Assembly: GCA_021399435.1 (NCBI GenBank)
Contig: JAJTUP010000002.1
Coordinates: 1,116,001 to 1,180,000, forward strand
Origin: Diaporthe sp. PMI_573
Taxonomy: Eukaryota > Ascomycota > Sordariomycetes > Diaporthales > Diaporthaceae
DNA length: 64,000 bases
Direction: 5' to 3'
Shown: in pieces, positions 10,910 to 21,900 of the stretch
How positions within the stretch are numbered: the stretch's first letter is position 1
How the letters are laid out: the number at the start of each line of letters is the position of its first letter
Notes under the pieces: model-generated
Told to the model about the DNA's origin: nothing
What the model saw: the letters and a program-made list of their open reading frames with translations, nothing else
Database searches by the model: none
Program-made: the position numbers and the translations under genes

Positions 10910-13100
10910 AGTACTTCTTGTAGGTTCTTCTCAGTATTTTCAGGGTTTTCGTGTATGTTAGAGAAGGTTAGGCTAGTCTAGTTACTAAAGTACTACTAAT
11001 GGTTAGTATTAGTATTAAAATAGGTCTTTAGCTTAGCATATGCCTAGGTAAAGTTATTATTAATACTAATATATGTAAGATAGTACTTTTCAACACAGCT
11101 AGTAAGAATCTAAGGAAGTAGGGTATGAAATTAGCTAGGGTTGACCTTATTAAAGTAGTAGATGTTTAAAAATACCTTGATTTTGTTATCTAAGAGGTTA
11201 TATAGGTTACTACTCTACTTCTATGCTAGGTCCTAGCTCTTAAGAAAGTAAGCTATTTATTTTAGCTTTATTTGAATATTGGGTATATAGTGAGGAGGGA
11301 GGCCCTAGTAGTTATTCTATGGTTAGGGCTGATGGTAGTATGGTATTGGCGTCTAGGCTGGGTATTCCTCCTAGGGGTTGTATAGAGCTTTAGGCTAAAG
11401 AAGGTTGTTCTGGGTATATGGGGTCCCCGGGGTATGTGATGCCTATCAGCTTGCCGGGCCTGGAGTAATGTTTTGCTAGGCGACTGCTGGGCCTGGTGTA
11501 GTTAGGGGTAGCTGGGTTGGTCGTTTTATTAACTTGATGATAGTGGTAGGGAAAGAGGTATTGCCTGGGGTAGAAGGAATGGGTATTTATATGTCCCTTC
11601 TGGGTGGTCTTTGAAATCGTTATGCTATTTTTGACTTAGGTGTAAATTCAACCTTATGGGCTTCGTCTTCTAGCTACTTGGGGTAATAGTCTTCTTCAAG
11701 GAGGGTAAATAGTTGGTTAGTAACACGGGTGCTCCTTACGTTGCTAGTATAGATACTATAAGCCTGGAGGAAGCACTAGAGCTCTGATCACTAGCAGCTC
11801 TTGGTAACTTTAAAGCTATTAAGAGTCTACCCCTTAAAGTAGGTTTAATATTTACTAAGAAGTTTGTTATTAATAGCGTGAATTTCCCATAGCTCGTCTA
11901 GTACCCTAAGCAGGTATGTTGTTATCTAGGTAGGGTTTTGGCTTAAAGGGTTGCTTAGGGCTTCTTATTAGGAGTAGTTAATACAAGCCTAGCTTATTAC
12001 TAGGACTATATATCGTTAGTAAAGGGTATTAAGGTAGGCCTTAAGGAGGTCTATGTAGTCCCACTCCCTAGCTAGGGTAGTGCCTGCTACCAGGGGTATA
12101 GTGGTTGATGAAAAAGAAGTAGTCTTGGCTATTACCTATTATTCATGGGCTAGCTATGAAAATCTAAATCCAGGATACTAACTAACTAATCTAACTTGTA
12201 TCTTTATAGTTACCCTTCTTATAATTTAAAGGAAAGGAAGGGGAAGAGGAGAGTCTGACTAATTTGACTCGAGTCTTCACGGTTGTCCTTCCCGTGGGTC
12301 AGGCAAAGGAGAAGGGGGAGGACTAGCTACCGTGGGTGTAGTTCCTATTATGGTTGAGGATGGCTATTTCAGCCTACTAAAGGAGGAGGACCACTAGAAG
12401 AAGGACTAGCAGAAGAAGGAGGAGGAGGATCAGCCGCCATGATATTCATGCTTTTTTAGTAGGTAGTTTATTTATTTACTTCCAGGAGACTAGAAGAAGG
12501 AGGAGAAGGTGAAGGTAAACAAGCCAAAGGCAAAGAAGGTAGAGGGGCTGCTACTACCATAGTTAGCGACGTCGGCTTTGACGAGGGGCCACCGCTGCCA
12601 TAGTTGGTAACGTCGGCTTTGACGCGAGTGGTGGCGACGAGAGCTAGCACGCCGTCATCCACGGCAACCAGGCAAGCAGCGATGGTAGTACTAGTAGAAG
12701 GCAGGGGTACCGTCGTCCACGGTAACTAGGCAAGTAGTGGTGGTAACGAGAACCAGCATACCGCTGCAATGGTAAGTAGCGAAGAGATCTAGATGAGAGA
12801 GAGAAAGAGAGAGAAAGACCATTACCTACTACTACTAAACAGCAGTAATGGTACCAGGGCAAGGGCGTCATCGTTAGCAGCAACAAGGTAGCCATAGCCT
12901 TCCTAGTAGCCTCGGATCTATAGAAAAGAGGGTATCATGACACTTACTGCTATGGCTTATGACTAGTACAAGAACCATTCACCCGCAGGTGGTGGTTATC
13001 AGTAAACGGCACCTATTACTACGTAGTCTAATGGGTAGAGTTACCCTTTCGAGTAGTTATCTTGGTCATATACTGCTAAATACAATAAAAGAGGGGTAGG
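10910..13100 (-). mobile_element. Degenerate Ty1/copia element, right (gag) part
   Basis: This is the 5' part of the copia element split by the gypsy insertion. Minus-strand reading through stops gives gag-like text next to the insertion (SNIHENPENTEKNLQEV at about 10975-10912) that joins in frame to QALLDKL on the other side. Further upstream it gives LLKAYLNTLY and LDELWEIHAINNKLLSKY. Base composition is TA-rich with abundant CTAG/TAG up to about 12.2 kb, then becomes patchy. The 5' end is not resolved: a TATAAA at about 13440-13435 (minus strand) and the return to normal composition near 13.7-13.98 kb suggest a possible 5' LTR there. Confidence 0.6.
12557..12760. repeat. Short degenerate tandem repeats
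   Basis: Two repeat pairs lie side by side. ccatagttagcgacgtcgg (12557) recurs as ccatagttggtaacgtcgg (12598), 41 bp apart, and both run on into ctttgacg. A second unit beginning ccgtcatccacggcaacc (12652) recurs as ccgtcgtccacggtaact (12710), 58 bp apart. Differences are mainly transitions. The stretch sits in the decayed region upstream of the copia gag. Confidence 0.6.
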
Positions 13101-14282
13101 TAAGGGTTTTGGCGTTCTGGGCATGGTTTTAGGCATTCTGGGCGGCTGTGCTAAGCGGCTAAGGGAGCATAAGGGGGCCTAGGCAAGAGGTTTGTGCGTA
13201 AATAGTAGGGTAAGTACTTGAGGTTAGTACCTGCCCTGCTAGCCGTTGTTTAGGTGGTAAGAAGGCTACCGTCTAGTGAGAAGCCCTTTTGTAGAAGAAG
13301 GGGAAGGGGTAAAGAACGAGGCCGTGAGAGTATTCTTTGCCTAGGGGATAGGTATATTGTAGGGAAGGCGTGATGGTGTATACTACTAAACAGTCGGTTC
13401 TTTGCGTAGAAGGTTGTTATTGGTATAGTGGGTTTATACAGGTGTTGGTTCCTTCTCGTAATACTTCGTGGTGAATACCCGGCTCTTCTGGGGGTCTTTG
13501 CTAGGAAGGAAACTTCTAGTCTTTAGTGGCTGGATCTCCTGGGGTACTAGCAACGACGACTACCTGGTCTGGTTACTGGTTAGTGGTGGCTGCTTCCTTT
13601 CGATCGTGTAGTGTAGATATCGCGGTCTGCTTTGTCGGCTGTTGACTGCTCGCTGGCTGACAAGGTTGGTGAAGGTCTGGTGATGGATCTACCTCTTCGG
13701 ACCTAGCTGTCAGGGACTGACGGGGTAGTTAATCACTGATTAGTGTTGGTACGGCCCTGATGCCTTAGGTCAGGGGGTCTTTGCACGTGTAAATAGGGGC
13801 GAGTAAAAGGAACCACCGTACGTGTCTGGGTACGGGTTCGATTCTTGCTACGGAAGGAAGGAAGGAAGTCATCGCCATCGTGGGCGCCGAAGTACTTGGT
13901 GTAGTGGCCAGCCCTCTGCTGACTAAGCCAGACCGGCCCTTCTGATTGGCCACAGCAGGGCCGGGCGTGCGGTCCCTTCAACGGTCACCAAATCCACAGT
14001 ACGCTTATGTGTGTTTCACACCCATGCCCCGGCCATGATCTCTAACCGCCCTGGCGGGGACAGAATTATATCGTTTTTGACGAGATCAGTCCGCGCAAAC
14101 AATAAATATGGGACGGGTAACTCTGATTGACTGCCATAGTTCGAGCTGGTCAGAATAGAGGCCCACTACCTAGGTAACAACATGGACCAACTGTGTCAAC
14201 CTGCATGCATCGGCCGAATTATTTTCCTAATCTACATTGGATAGTCGAGTGCCTGTATTTCTCGAATCCATGCTTATAGTCC

Positions 14283-14796
14283 TTTACTGTGAAAGCAGAG
14301 TTCCTTGAATGGGCTGGACAGTAGTATCTCCGGACGGAAGTTTGTATATTCATCGATCGAGGTGCTGCAAAACGGGGCTTGTATACTAGCAAGCGCAGCT
14401 CGATGGCTCTTACAACCAATCTTGAAGCATCTAAAATGCTACCTGGGACTACCAACATCATCAACATCACGCAAGTGTTGGAGGAAGAAGCATTCGAGAG
14501 CACACACTCCAGATATAGGAAGCCCGTGATTGATCTATTCAGACAGGTGTTCCTTGCACGAGTTATGAATCATGCGAAATAGCTATACTGGGAAACACAT
14601 GCCGACAGTCCTACCATTAGAGGCCGCGTCCTCGTGACGCGGCCTCTGATGCTGACAGGAGTCTTTTGCCATCTGGTACAGTCAGACGGACACCAAAGAG
14701 CCAAAGATGCTCGTTCTTTCCCTTCATATTTTGAAGCAATGTTACCAACGGAAATCAGGGAGAAGTTACAGACGGGAGTCACCCCTCAATGTCTCT
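14283..14796 (+). pseudogene. Stop-interrupted coding relic of unknown family
   Basis: One plus-strand frame stays protein-like for about 170 codons while crossing two in-frame TAG stops (14322-14324, 14580-14582) before a third at 14794-14796. Pieces include FTVKAEFLEWAGQ, TEVCIFIDRGAAKRG, MLPGTTNIINITQVLEEEAF, YRKPVIDLFRQVFLARVMN, RGRVLVTRPLMLTGVFCHL and SYFEAMLPTEIREKLQ. TAG at each site is one C-to-T step from CAG, so RIP spreading from the neighbouring repeats is a plausible cause. I do not recognise the family. A second short coding-like stretch (GRHVFSKLEIALVKTIGLL, 15076-15132) follows in another frame and may be part of the same dead gene. Confidence 0.4.
14619..14647. repeat. Perfect 12-bp inverted repeat (hairpin)
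   Basis: agaggccgcgtc (14619-14630), a 5-nt spacer ctcgt, then its exact reverse complement gacgcggcctct (14636-14647). It is GC-rich and lies within the coding-like relic, where the same bases read GRVLVTRP. No terminator role is implied, since the host is eukaryotic. Confidence 0.7.
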
Positions 14797-15229
14797 AGTG
14801 GCCACATCTCCGAGCAGATGGGGAGAGTGTTGCCTCAGTACATAGTTGGTCCGGGACGAGCGACATCCTGTCGAAATGAAGGAATCAGAGTATTTCTGAG
14901 CTAAATGCAATATCTTGGCATGTATCCTCTTTGTTATTGAGTATCTGGAGGGCGACGTTATACTCATGTTGTGCAATGCCAACTGCTACTAATTTGTGAC
15001 TTTCCTCAGCATCCTATCACTATTTCCTATAGACATATAGATACTTGTTAGCCACCGCCAGGTTTCCAACTGGGGCGGCATGTATTCAGCAAGCTCGAAA
15101 TAGCTCTGGTCAAGACAATTGGCCTATTGGCGTACGAGGGGCCTGGAGCTCCAACACGAAAATTGTTGTTTTACGAGTCGTAAACATCCCTTCCGAGTGG
15201 GTGGTTTATTGAGGGCACAACTTAGGTAA

Positions 15230-18200
15230 CTGCTGAATGTACACTATCCATACTGTCAAGTCCAGGTGACCGTACTCAGTCAGATATTGACGCGGCAGCT
15301 TCGCACAAGACACCCGGCCTCCCGACGCGCCGAGCAAAAGTCATGCGTGTAAGGCACATAAATCCTCCCTGCGGCCACCCCTGTATGAGCTCCACAGCAA
15401 ACAATGGAAGGGCCGTCAGCAAATCAGGCTTGCAGTGTCTGCAAGGCCCGCGGGAATAACCAGCCGCGACAAGGCGCGTGTGCAGGCGGGAGATGAACAG
15501 GATGCTTGTATGTCAGGATGGAGGAGAGATCGACAACGCAGGCCCTTGGAGGTTGCAGAAACTTCCGCCTGACCATGCAGACATGGGCAATCTCCCGACG
15601 ATGAAATCGGGCGGTAGCTGTCATGCGAGGGACTCGCGCAGTAGAAGCGCACTGAGGATCAGTAGTGACCGGGATTACTAGCACTTGATGGATCACTTGA
15701 TGGACGCCCACGGGTGATGGGGGGGGGGGCCTCGTGAGGGTTGATAATGCAAATCTGCAAATTAGATGGCGTCCAGAAACAGCAAAAGCTGATGTTAATT
15801 ACGTCCACCACGGTCAAACATGGAATGACGGGTGTGCGAGCCGATGGAGAATTTCTGGATTATGGCGTGTTGCATCCGGCCGGTCCAGACGCAGCGTCAC
15901 AACGTCATCCCGAGCAATAAGCTTCTCTGTGGGCTAAAATGGTGTGCCGCGATACAGGCAGACATCCCGAGCAGATTCGAGCGGTGGGCTCCATAGCTGA
16001 TGTAGGGAAACAAATCGGGTCCCGCCCGAAAGGTTCGAAAGGGCCCAGAATGTCGTGGTCACCTCGCGTACGACAGACAGCTTCGGGATCACAAAAGGGG
16101 GTTGATGCAATGTCGCGCGGTCTCGGCTTTTGCTATCCTACGGTTTTCTCTCTGGCCGGGTGGGCGGGTGGCCATTATGCGATCCAGGCCCCTGGGCCCC
16201 CCACCAACGTGTACGTCTGCACTTTTCGTTTTCGTCTTTGCGCAGGCCAAAAGAAGTTTGGGGCGATCCACGTCCCCACGTCGACGGGTGCTAAGATTCA
16301 ATAGACCTGGGACAGGGTGGTGCTTTTCTGTCATGCACAATGCAATGTCCATCCAGTTGAAGGGCAGGGTGGAATGGACTCGCTGGGTCGGGTAGGACGG
16401 CATGTTTCCAGGGCGCGAGGCACTTGTGGGTGCCAAGAACGGTTTACGGGAATAGCGGGTTCGAAGGAGGATGGTTAGAGCACACGAGGCGTGCGTAGAG
16501 TAGCGTAAGGTAAGGCAAGGTAAGGTAACGTGCCATTCCTACACAGTAGTGCATCCAGGCTCTCTGGGCCAGAACGGATCAGAGCGGGCGGTACTGTGTA
16601 GACTAGACATGACAGTCAGACAACGAGGCACCCTTGTGCTGCTGCGGTGGCTGCGGTGGCTTGCGGTGGCTTTTTTGCATTCGCGAATGGGTGCCTGCCA
16701 GATGTCGGTCGCTATTTGCTCGGTGGGCTCTCCCGAGTGGGTGAGTGGTCGAGTGGGCAAGCCGGGTGGGCAAGCGACAAAGAGGGCCTGGAATCGCCGG
16801 CTGGCTAATTATGGTTGCGGAGACTGATCAAGGTCGATGAACGACGCGAGGGAGGGGGACGCTAGGAGGGAAGGGTCCTTGCCTGGGGGGATCTATGACG
16901 TAACGCTGACGGGTCACTGTCAATTGGCTTAAGCGCATGCCTTGCTGTGGTAGACGTACCGTGTTCGCAGACGGGTCAGAGTGTGCCCTGCCCGTTGGGA
17001 GCACGAGCACGATACCGAGCGCGTGTTTTGTCCACGCTGGTTGAGACCTTGTTGGACAATGTCCATTCCTGATCAAGGTATGGCCTGTATGGTTTGGCGA
17101 ACGTCTAATAAAAAAAGAAAATTACTATCCAAAGGGCTGGAATAGAGTTTAGAGGCTGTTTTCAGATCAGCCCCCGGCCGGACTTGCAGTGACTTGATAC
17201 GATGACGATGCCACAGGATACGGTGCAGTACGGTGCCGGTACGATGCGATACGGTACAGCAGACAGACGTCTACTATTACTATTAATGTTGCTGTCATCT
17301 GTTCGCATGCTCACACGAGTCAATGCACACACAGTCTGGCCGCGGAAGAAGCAAACATGCAAGCTCCAAAGCCACGCCCGCTTGTGAACAGCAACTAGCT
17401 GCTGCTGCCGCGAGCCGCAGCACGACGACGGGGCCAGGTTGCCAGGCTGGCCCTACTGACGGACTGACGGACTGACGGACTAACCTCTGCTGGCACTGGC
17501 AGGCGAGCCTTACAAGGTTGCTCTGACGTGCAAGGGCCCAAGCGAGCGAGCCGAAGAGCTCGGCTGTTCCCTGCCATCCCGTCCCGTCTCGTCGTGCTGC
17601 CCTCTCCTTTCCTGAAGCTGTCGTATCCAGTCATGTCCTGTGCTGAGCTGCGCTGTGTTGTTCGCCCAAGACGAGTCGATGAAACAGGACGAATGCAGCT
17701 GGATGGAAACGGACGTTGTGTTCTGGCTGGCGTGCTCCCTCTCGTCTCCCATCCCATCCCCTCCCCTCTCCTCTTCCTCCCCCTTCACTGAAGTACCTAG
17801 TCTACACCTACAAATCCGTAGCCCCTCCTAAAGGTGCAAAGGGTACTCCCAGGTTGTAAGCAGGGAGGTAGTCAGTCTAGCTTGGCAAGATGGGTGGGCT
17901 GGCAACGGTAGACTCGCTAGCTAGGCACCCGGCAGCCTAGGTAGGTAGTACATACCTGCAGCGGCAGCGGCAGCGGCAGCAGCACACAGTACGTACCGTC
18001 GACCTGAGACCTGCACCCAAGACGCACCTGGCGCGGCGTGCAGCGTGCTTACCTTATTAGCGGATATTAATACTGGGGAACAAGAGAGCAGTGGGTGGGG
18101 ACTTTGTTCTGCTCCCCGACTTCTCTCTCAGTCTCAGTCAGTCATTCGGCCTACTTTGTCGGTGCCTCTAACAGCAGTCTCGGGTCAACAGCCCAAAAGG

Positions 18201-18736
18201 CCAAAAAAGACCAAACCCAGCAAACCAAACAAAACAGTACTTGCGCAGCCTGCACTGCACCTGCGCACACACTCATACGTACGCTGCAAGCGGCACGCTC
18301 ACCACTTCAACCACCCACTTTGTCGCAGTTGCCATTGCCGCTGCCGCTGCCTTGCATTTCAGTCGCCTGTGGCAGCTCCTGCTACTGCTGCTGCTACTCC
18401 TACTCCTCCTACCCTTCTCCCGTGCCTGCACCTGCACCTGCACCTGCACAAGCACCAAATTTTTCTCGTCTCTTCTAGGACTGCGTCCCACCTTTTCCCA
18501 CCTTTGGCTCCCAAAATCCACGTTCACCTTGTCCCGTAGGCTCCATTATCAGATGGTGCGATTTCTTCATCCTCCCCCATCTCTATTTTCCTGTCGTGAC
18601 GTGGACGAGGAGGAAGACTGGCCGCCCGACACCGACAGGACACTGACTCCTGCGCCCGCGACCACCACACAATCACAATCACCAGAGCGCATCCGCCGGC
18701 CTCCAGTTTTTCTGAGGTAGTGCGTGCAACCTCTCC
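15230..18736. other. Gene-poor, low-complexity stretch upstream of the PRP24-like gene
   Basis: I see no gene supported here. Many short ORFs occur on both strands without family motifs or splice logic. It holds an 11-G run (15719-15729), an AAGGTAAGG-type simple stretch near 16505-16530, three copies of tgacggac (about 17457-17481), a gcagcg/gcagcag run near 17958-17985, and a strongly C/T-skewed zone (about 17720-18720) with CTC/CTG/CCT repeats. The pyrimidine-rich zone next to the gene is what fungal housekeeping promoters and 5' leaders often look like. Confidence 0.5.
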
Positions 18737-18985
18737 TTGTTTGCGCCGAGCAGCGCCCTAGGCCAAGTGGGACTTCACAGTACACGACGAGAAGTCTCAT
18801 CCCACTCCTTGCAGCACCCATCGCCCCCGGTCGCACTTCGTCCCTCCCTGTCTCGCCCGTCACGTCACGGCACGTCGTCATCAACCCAAAGCCAGGTCAC
18901 GTCGCAAACCACCACGCCCACTCCCGCTCCCGCGGGCCCTTCCTCGCACCCGGCCCGACCTGTCAACCCGCCCCGAGCCGCCGTC

Positions 18986-21900
18986 ATGGCTAATGGGCCT
19001 CATGCACAGCCAGTCGGCGAGGACGCCTGGCTCGCATTGATCGAGGAGGAGTCGCGCGCCAAGGCCAGAGACATCTCCAATCGCATCGACGTCCTAGAGC
19101 GCTACAAGCAGGCGGCCAATGCCGAGTATGGCAGCCTCAGAATATGGATCGCGTACTGTGATTATTTTTGGTCCCTCTACGTCGAGTGCAATTCCTACGC
19201 CAACAACGGGTACCGCCTGTCGCACGAGGAGAAGCTCATTGGCCGCGAGATATTCTCCCTCGACGCCGCGCTGTCCCTGTGGCAGCAGGGCTACGAGTCC
19301 GTCAGGTATCGTCTGAGTGACAGCCACGAGCTGTGGAATCGATGGGTCTCCCTAGAGATGGAGCTGCTATCAAGTACTCGGACTAACCAGGGCGTGCAAC
19401 GCATAACTCATCTCTTCAAGAACCGCCTGCAGACAGCCCACAAGACCTGGGACGAGACCTCGCAGATGTTCTCTACCTTTCTCTCCGAATACAACAGGGC
19501 AGAATACGAAATCACAATGCAGGACATTTCGAGTAGCTCTCAGGAGACGAGGAAAATCTGGGACGACCGAGAGACGTTCGAGATCAAGTTGAGCAGGGCA
19601 AAGGCCGAGGGGAAACTCGACGAGGAAAAGACCGTCATGCGAGAATACCTGGGCTGGGAGATGAGGCAGAATAGAAGCAAAGATGCCTTTCACCAGGGGG
19701 TGCTGGTTGAGATCTGCCTGGGCCTTTACTCGCGTGCTCTGACTGGCACCTTTTCTAGAGACGACAGCGTTTGGACTGACTACGTCGTCTGGGTCTCGTC
19801 TCTGTACACTGTCTTCAGCACCGGCCGATCCCAGGCAAACGACATGCTGCGTATCCTCCCCAACCTCCTGGACACTCTTCAGCGTGCAGTCTCTCACTGC
19901 CCCTGGGCCGGCACATTGTGGGCGCGCTACATCCTCAGTGCTGAGGAGGCCAGTCTCTCCTACGACAACGTCGAACGCATCAAGCACGCTGCTACTTCCA
20001 GCTCTCAGCTCGACCGGGACGGCATGGCCAGCGTCATCGACCTGTACGCTGCCTGGTGTGGCTTCCTGAAGCGCCGCGCCATGAATCCGAATGCGACAGA
20101 CGAGGACGCAGATGTGGCCGAGATTGGGTTGACCGCCGCCCTGGAAGACGTGCAAGTGTGGGGCAAACGGTTGTACGACAACGAATACAAGGGCGACCCA
20201 AATTTCCGCCTTGAGCGCATCCTTATCCAATACCTGACTGAGAAGAAGGTCACGGTCGACGAGGCACGCAACTACTGGAACCAGCTGGCCAAGAAGAGCA
20301 TCTATGCCGACAGCTACAACTTCTGGTTGACCTTTTACATGTGGGAGATGTCCATCTTCCAGACCCATAAGGCGATAAATGGCCGGAGCCCAACGCCTGC
20401 CTCGCTGGCATCCCGAGGTTCTCGAATTCCGACCTTGGCAACTAGCATCCTGGCCCGTGCGGTGCAGCGGCGCACGCTGGACTGGCCAGAGAAGCTCATG
20501 GAAATATACGTGCAGCACTGTAACGACTACGAGCCGCCCGAAGCCGTCCGGCGCGCCAACGACACCGTGCACAAGGGGTTAAAAGCTGTCGCCGAGCGGA
20601 GACAGGAGGAACAGGCAGCAGCATACTCTGCGCAGCTGGCACAGTATCAGGAGCAGGCACAGGCATCAGCTGTTGCTGAGCAGTCAATCCAAGGTCCGGA
20701 TGAGACGTCTTCTAAGAAGAGGTCCAGAGATGACGGTGCTGACGAAACGTCAGAGAGCTCGAGCAAACGGGTCAAACAGCAGGACACGGAAGCTGAACAG
20801 CAGCGCTTGAAACGCGACCGCGAGAATACGTCGGTCTACGTGACCAATCTGCCTCTCCCTCCAGAGGCAACTCAGACCAAGGTACGACAATACTTCCGCG
20901 AGTACGGGCATATCAACAACATCGTCTTCAAGACCGAGGCCAACGGCCAATCAGCTGTTGCCCTCATCGAGTTTGCGACCCCTGAGGAGTTACAATCTGC
21001 GCTTCTTCGGGACGGAAAGTATTTCGGCCAGCAGCAAATCACGGTGCTCCCTGCGACAGGGACCACCCTGTATGTCACGAATTACCCACCGCAGGCTGAT
21101 GATTCGTTTATCCGGAACCTATTTAAAGATTGCGGCGAGATCTTCTCGATAAGGTGGCCAAGCCTGCAAGCCAATAGCCATCGACGCTTCTGCTACGCGG
21201 CATTCCGCGACGCAGAGGGGGCTGCGAAAGCAACCAGACTCGACGGAAAGCTTCTGGAGGGCAAGTACAAGCTCGTGGCCAAATACTCGGACCCCCAAAA
21301 CAAGAAAAGCCGAGAAGGCCCTGTAGAAGAGGGCCGTGAAGTTCACGTCACCAACGTCCCTGAACAGGTGACAGAGTCAGAACTGAAGACCGTCTTCGAG
21401 AAATACGGCACTGTCCAGCGCGTCCGCATTCTGGTCAACAAGTTTGGCCACAGCCGTGGTACCGCATTCGTGGTATTCGAGACCAAAGAGCAGGCTCGGG
21501 AGGCTGTTGCAGAGCTGGACCAGACAAAGCTCAAGAACAGCATCCTAAAGGTGGAGAAGTCTGTTGCGAAAAACTTCAAACCTGTGTCTAGGGCTGGACC
21601 TTCAATGTCGCCCTCACCGGGCCCAAGTGGTGCCAAGGACGCCGAAGGTGATAACTCCATGTTGGACTACGACGATGAACAGGCCAAATCTAAGGATGCC
21701 AAGTCAGCGGGACGAACGTTCGCGCTCTTGGGCCTACCGGACACAATGAATGACGCCCGTGTTCAGGCCCTGGTGGAAGCACACGGCCAGCTTGTCAAGC
21801 TCACTCTTCGCCACGATCACGGCGGCGCCATCCTCGAATTCGTCGATGCAGCCGCGGCAGGAAAGGCTCAGCTGTCTCTGGATGGCATCGAGGTCGAGGG

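Noticed and set aside
13800..13860. tRNA-like B-box gggttcgattcttgc
   Set aside because: The arms around it do not pair and no A-box or acceptor stem is found upstream.
15040..15190. P450 haem-region resemblance (GRHVFSKLEIALVKTIGLL)
   Set aside because: The pattern after GR fits loosely, but the haem-ligand Cys and FxxG are absent and no other P450 motif lies upstream.
17958..17985. gcagcg/gcagcag run as a microsatellite gene feature
   Set aside because: Short simple sequence in a non-coding stretch; no array structure or CRISPR-like spacing.
19370..20572. 400-codon minus-strand ORF
   Set aside because: Shadow of the PRP24-like gene; no motif and GC-driven openness.
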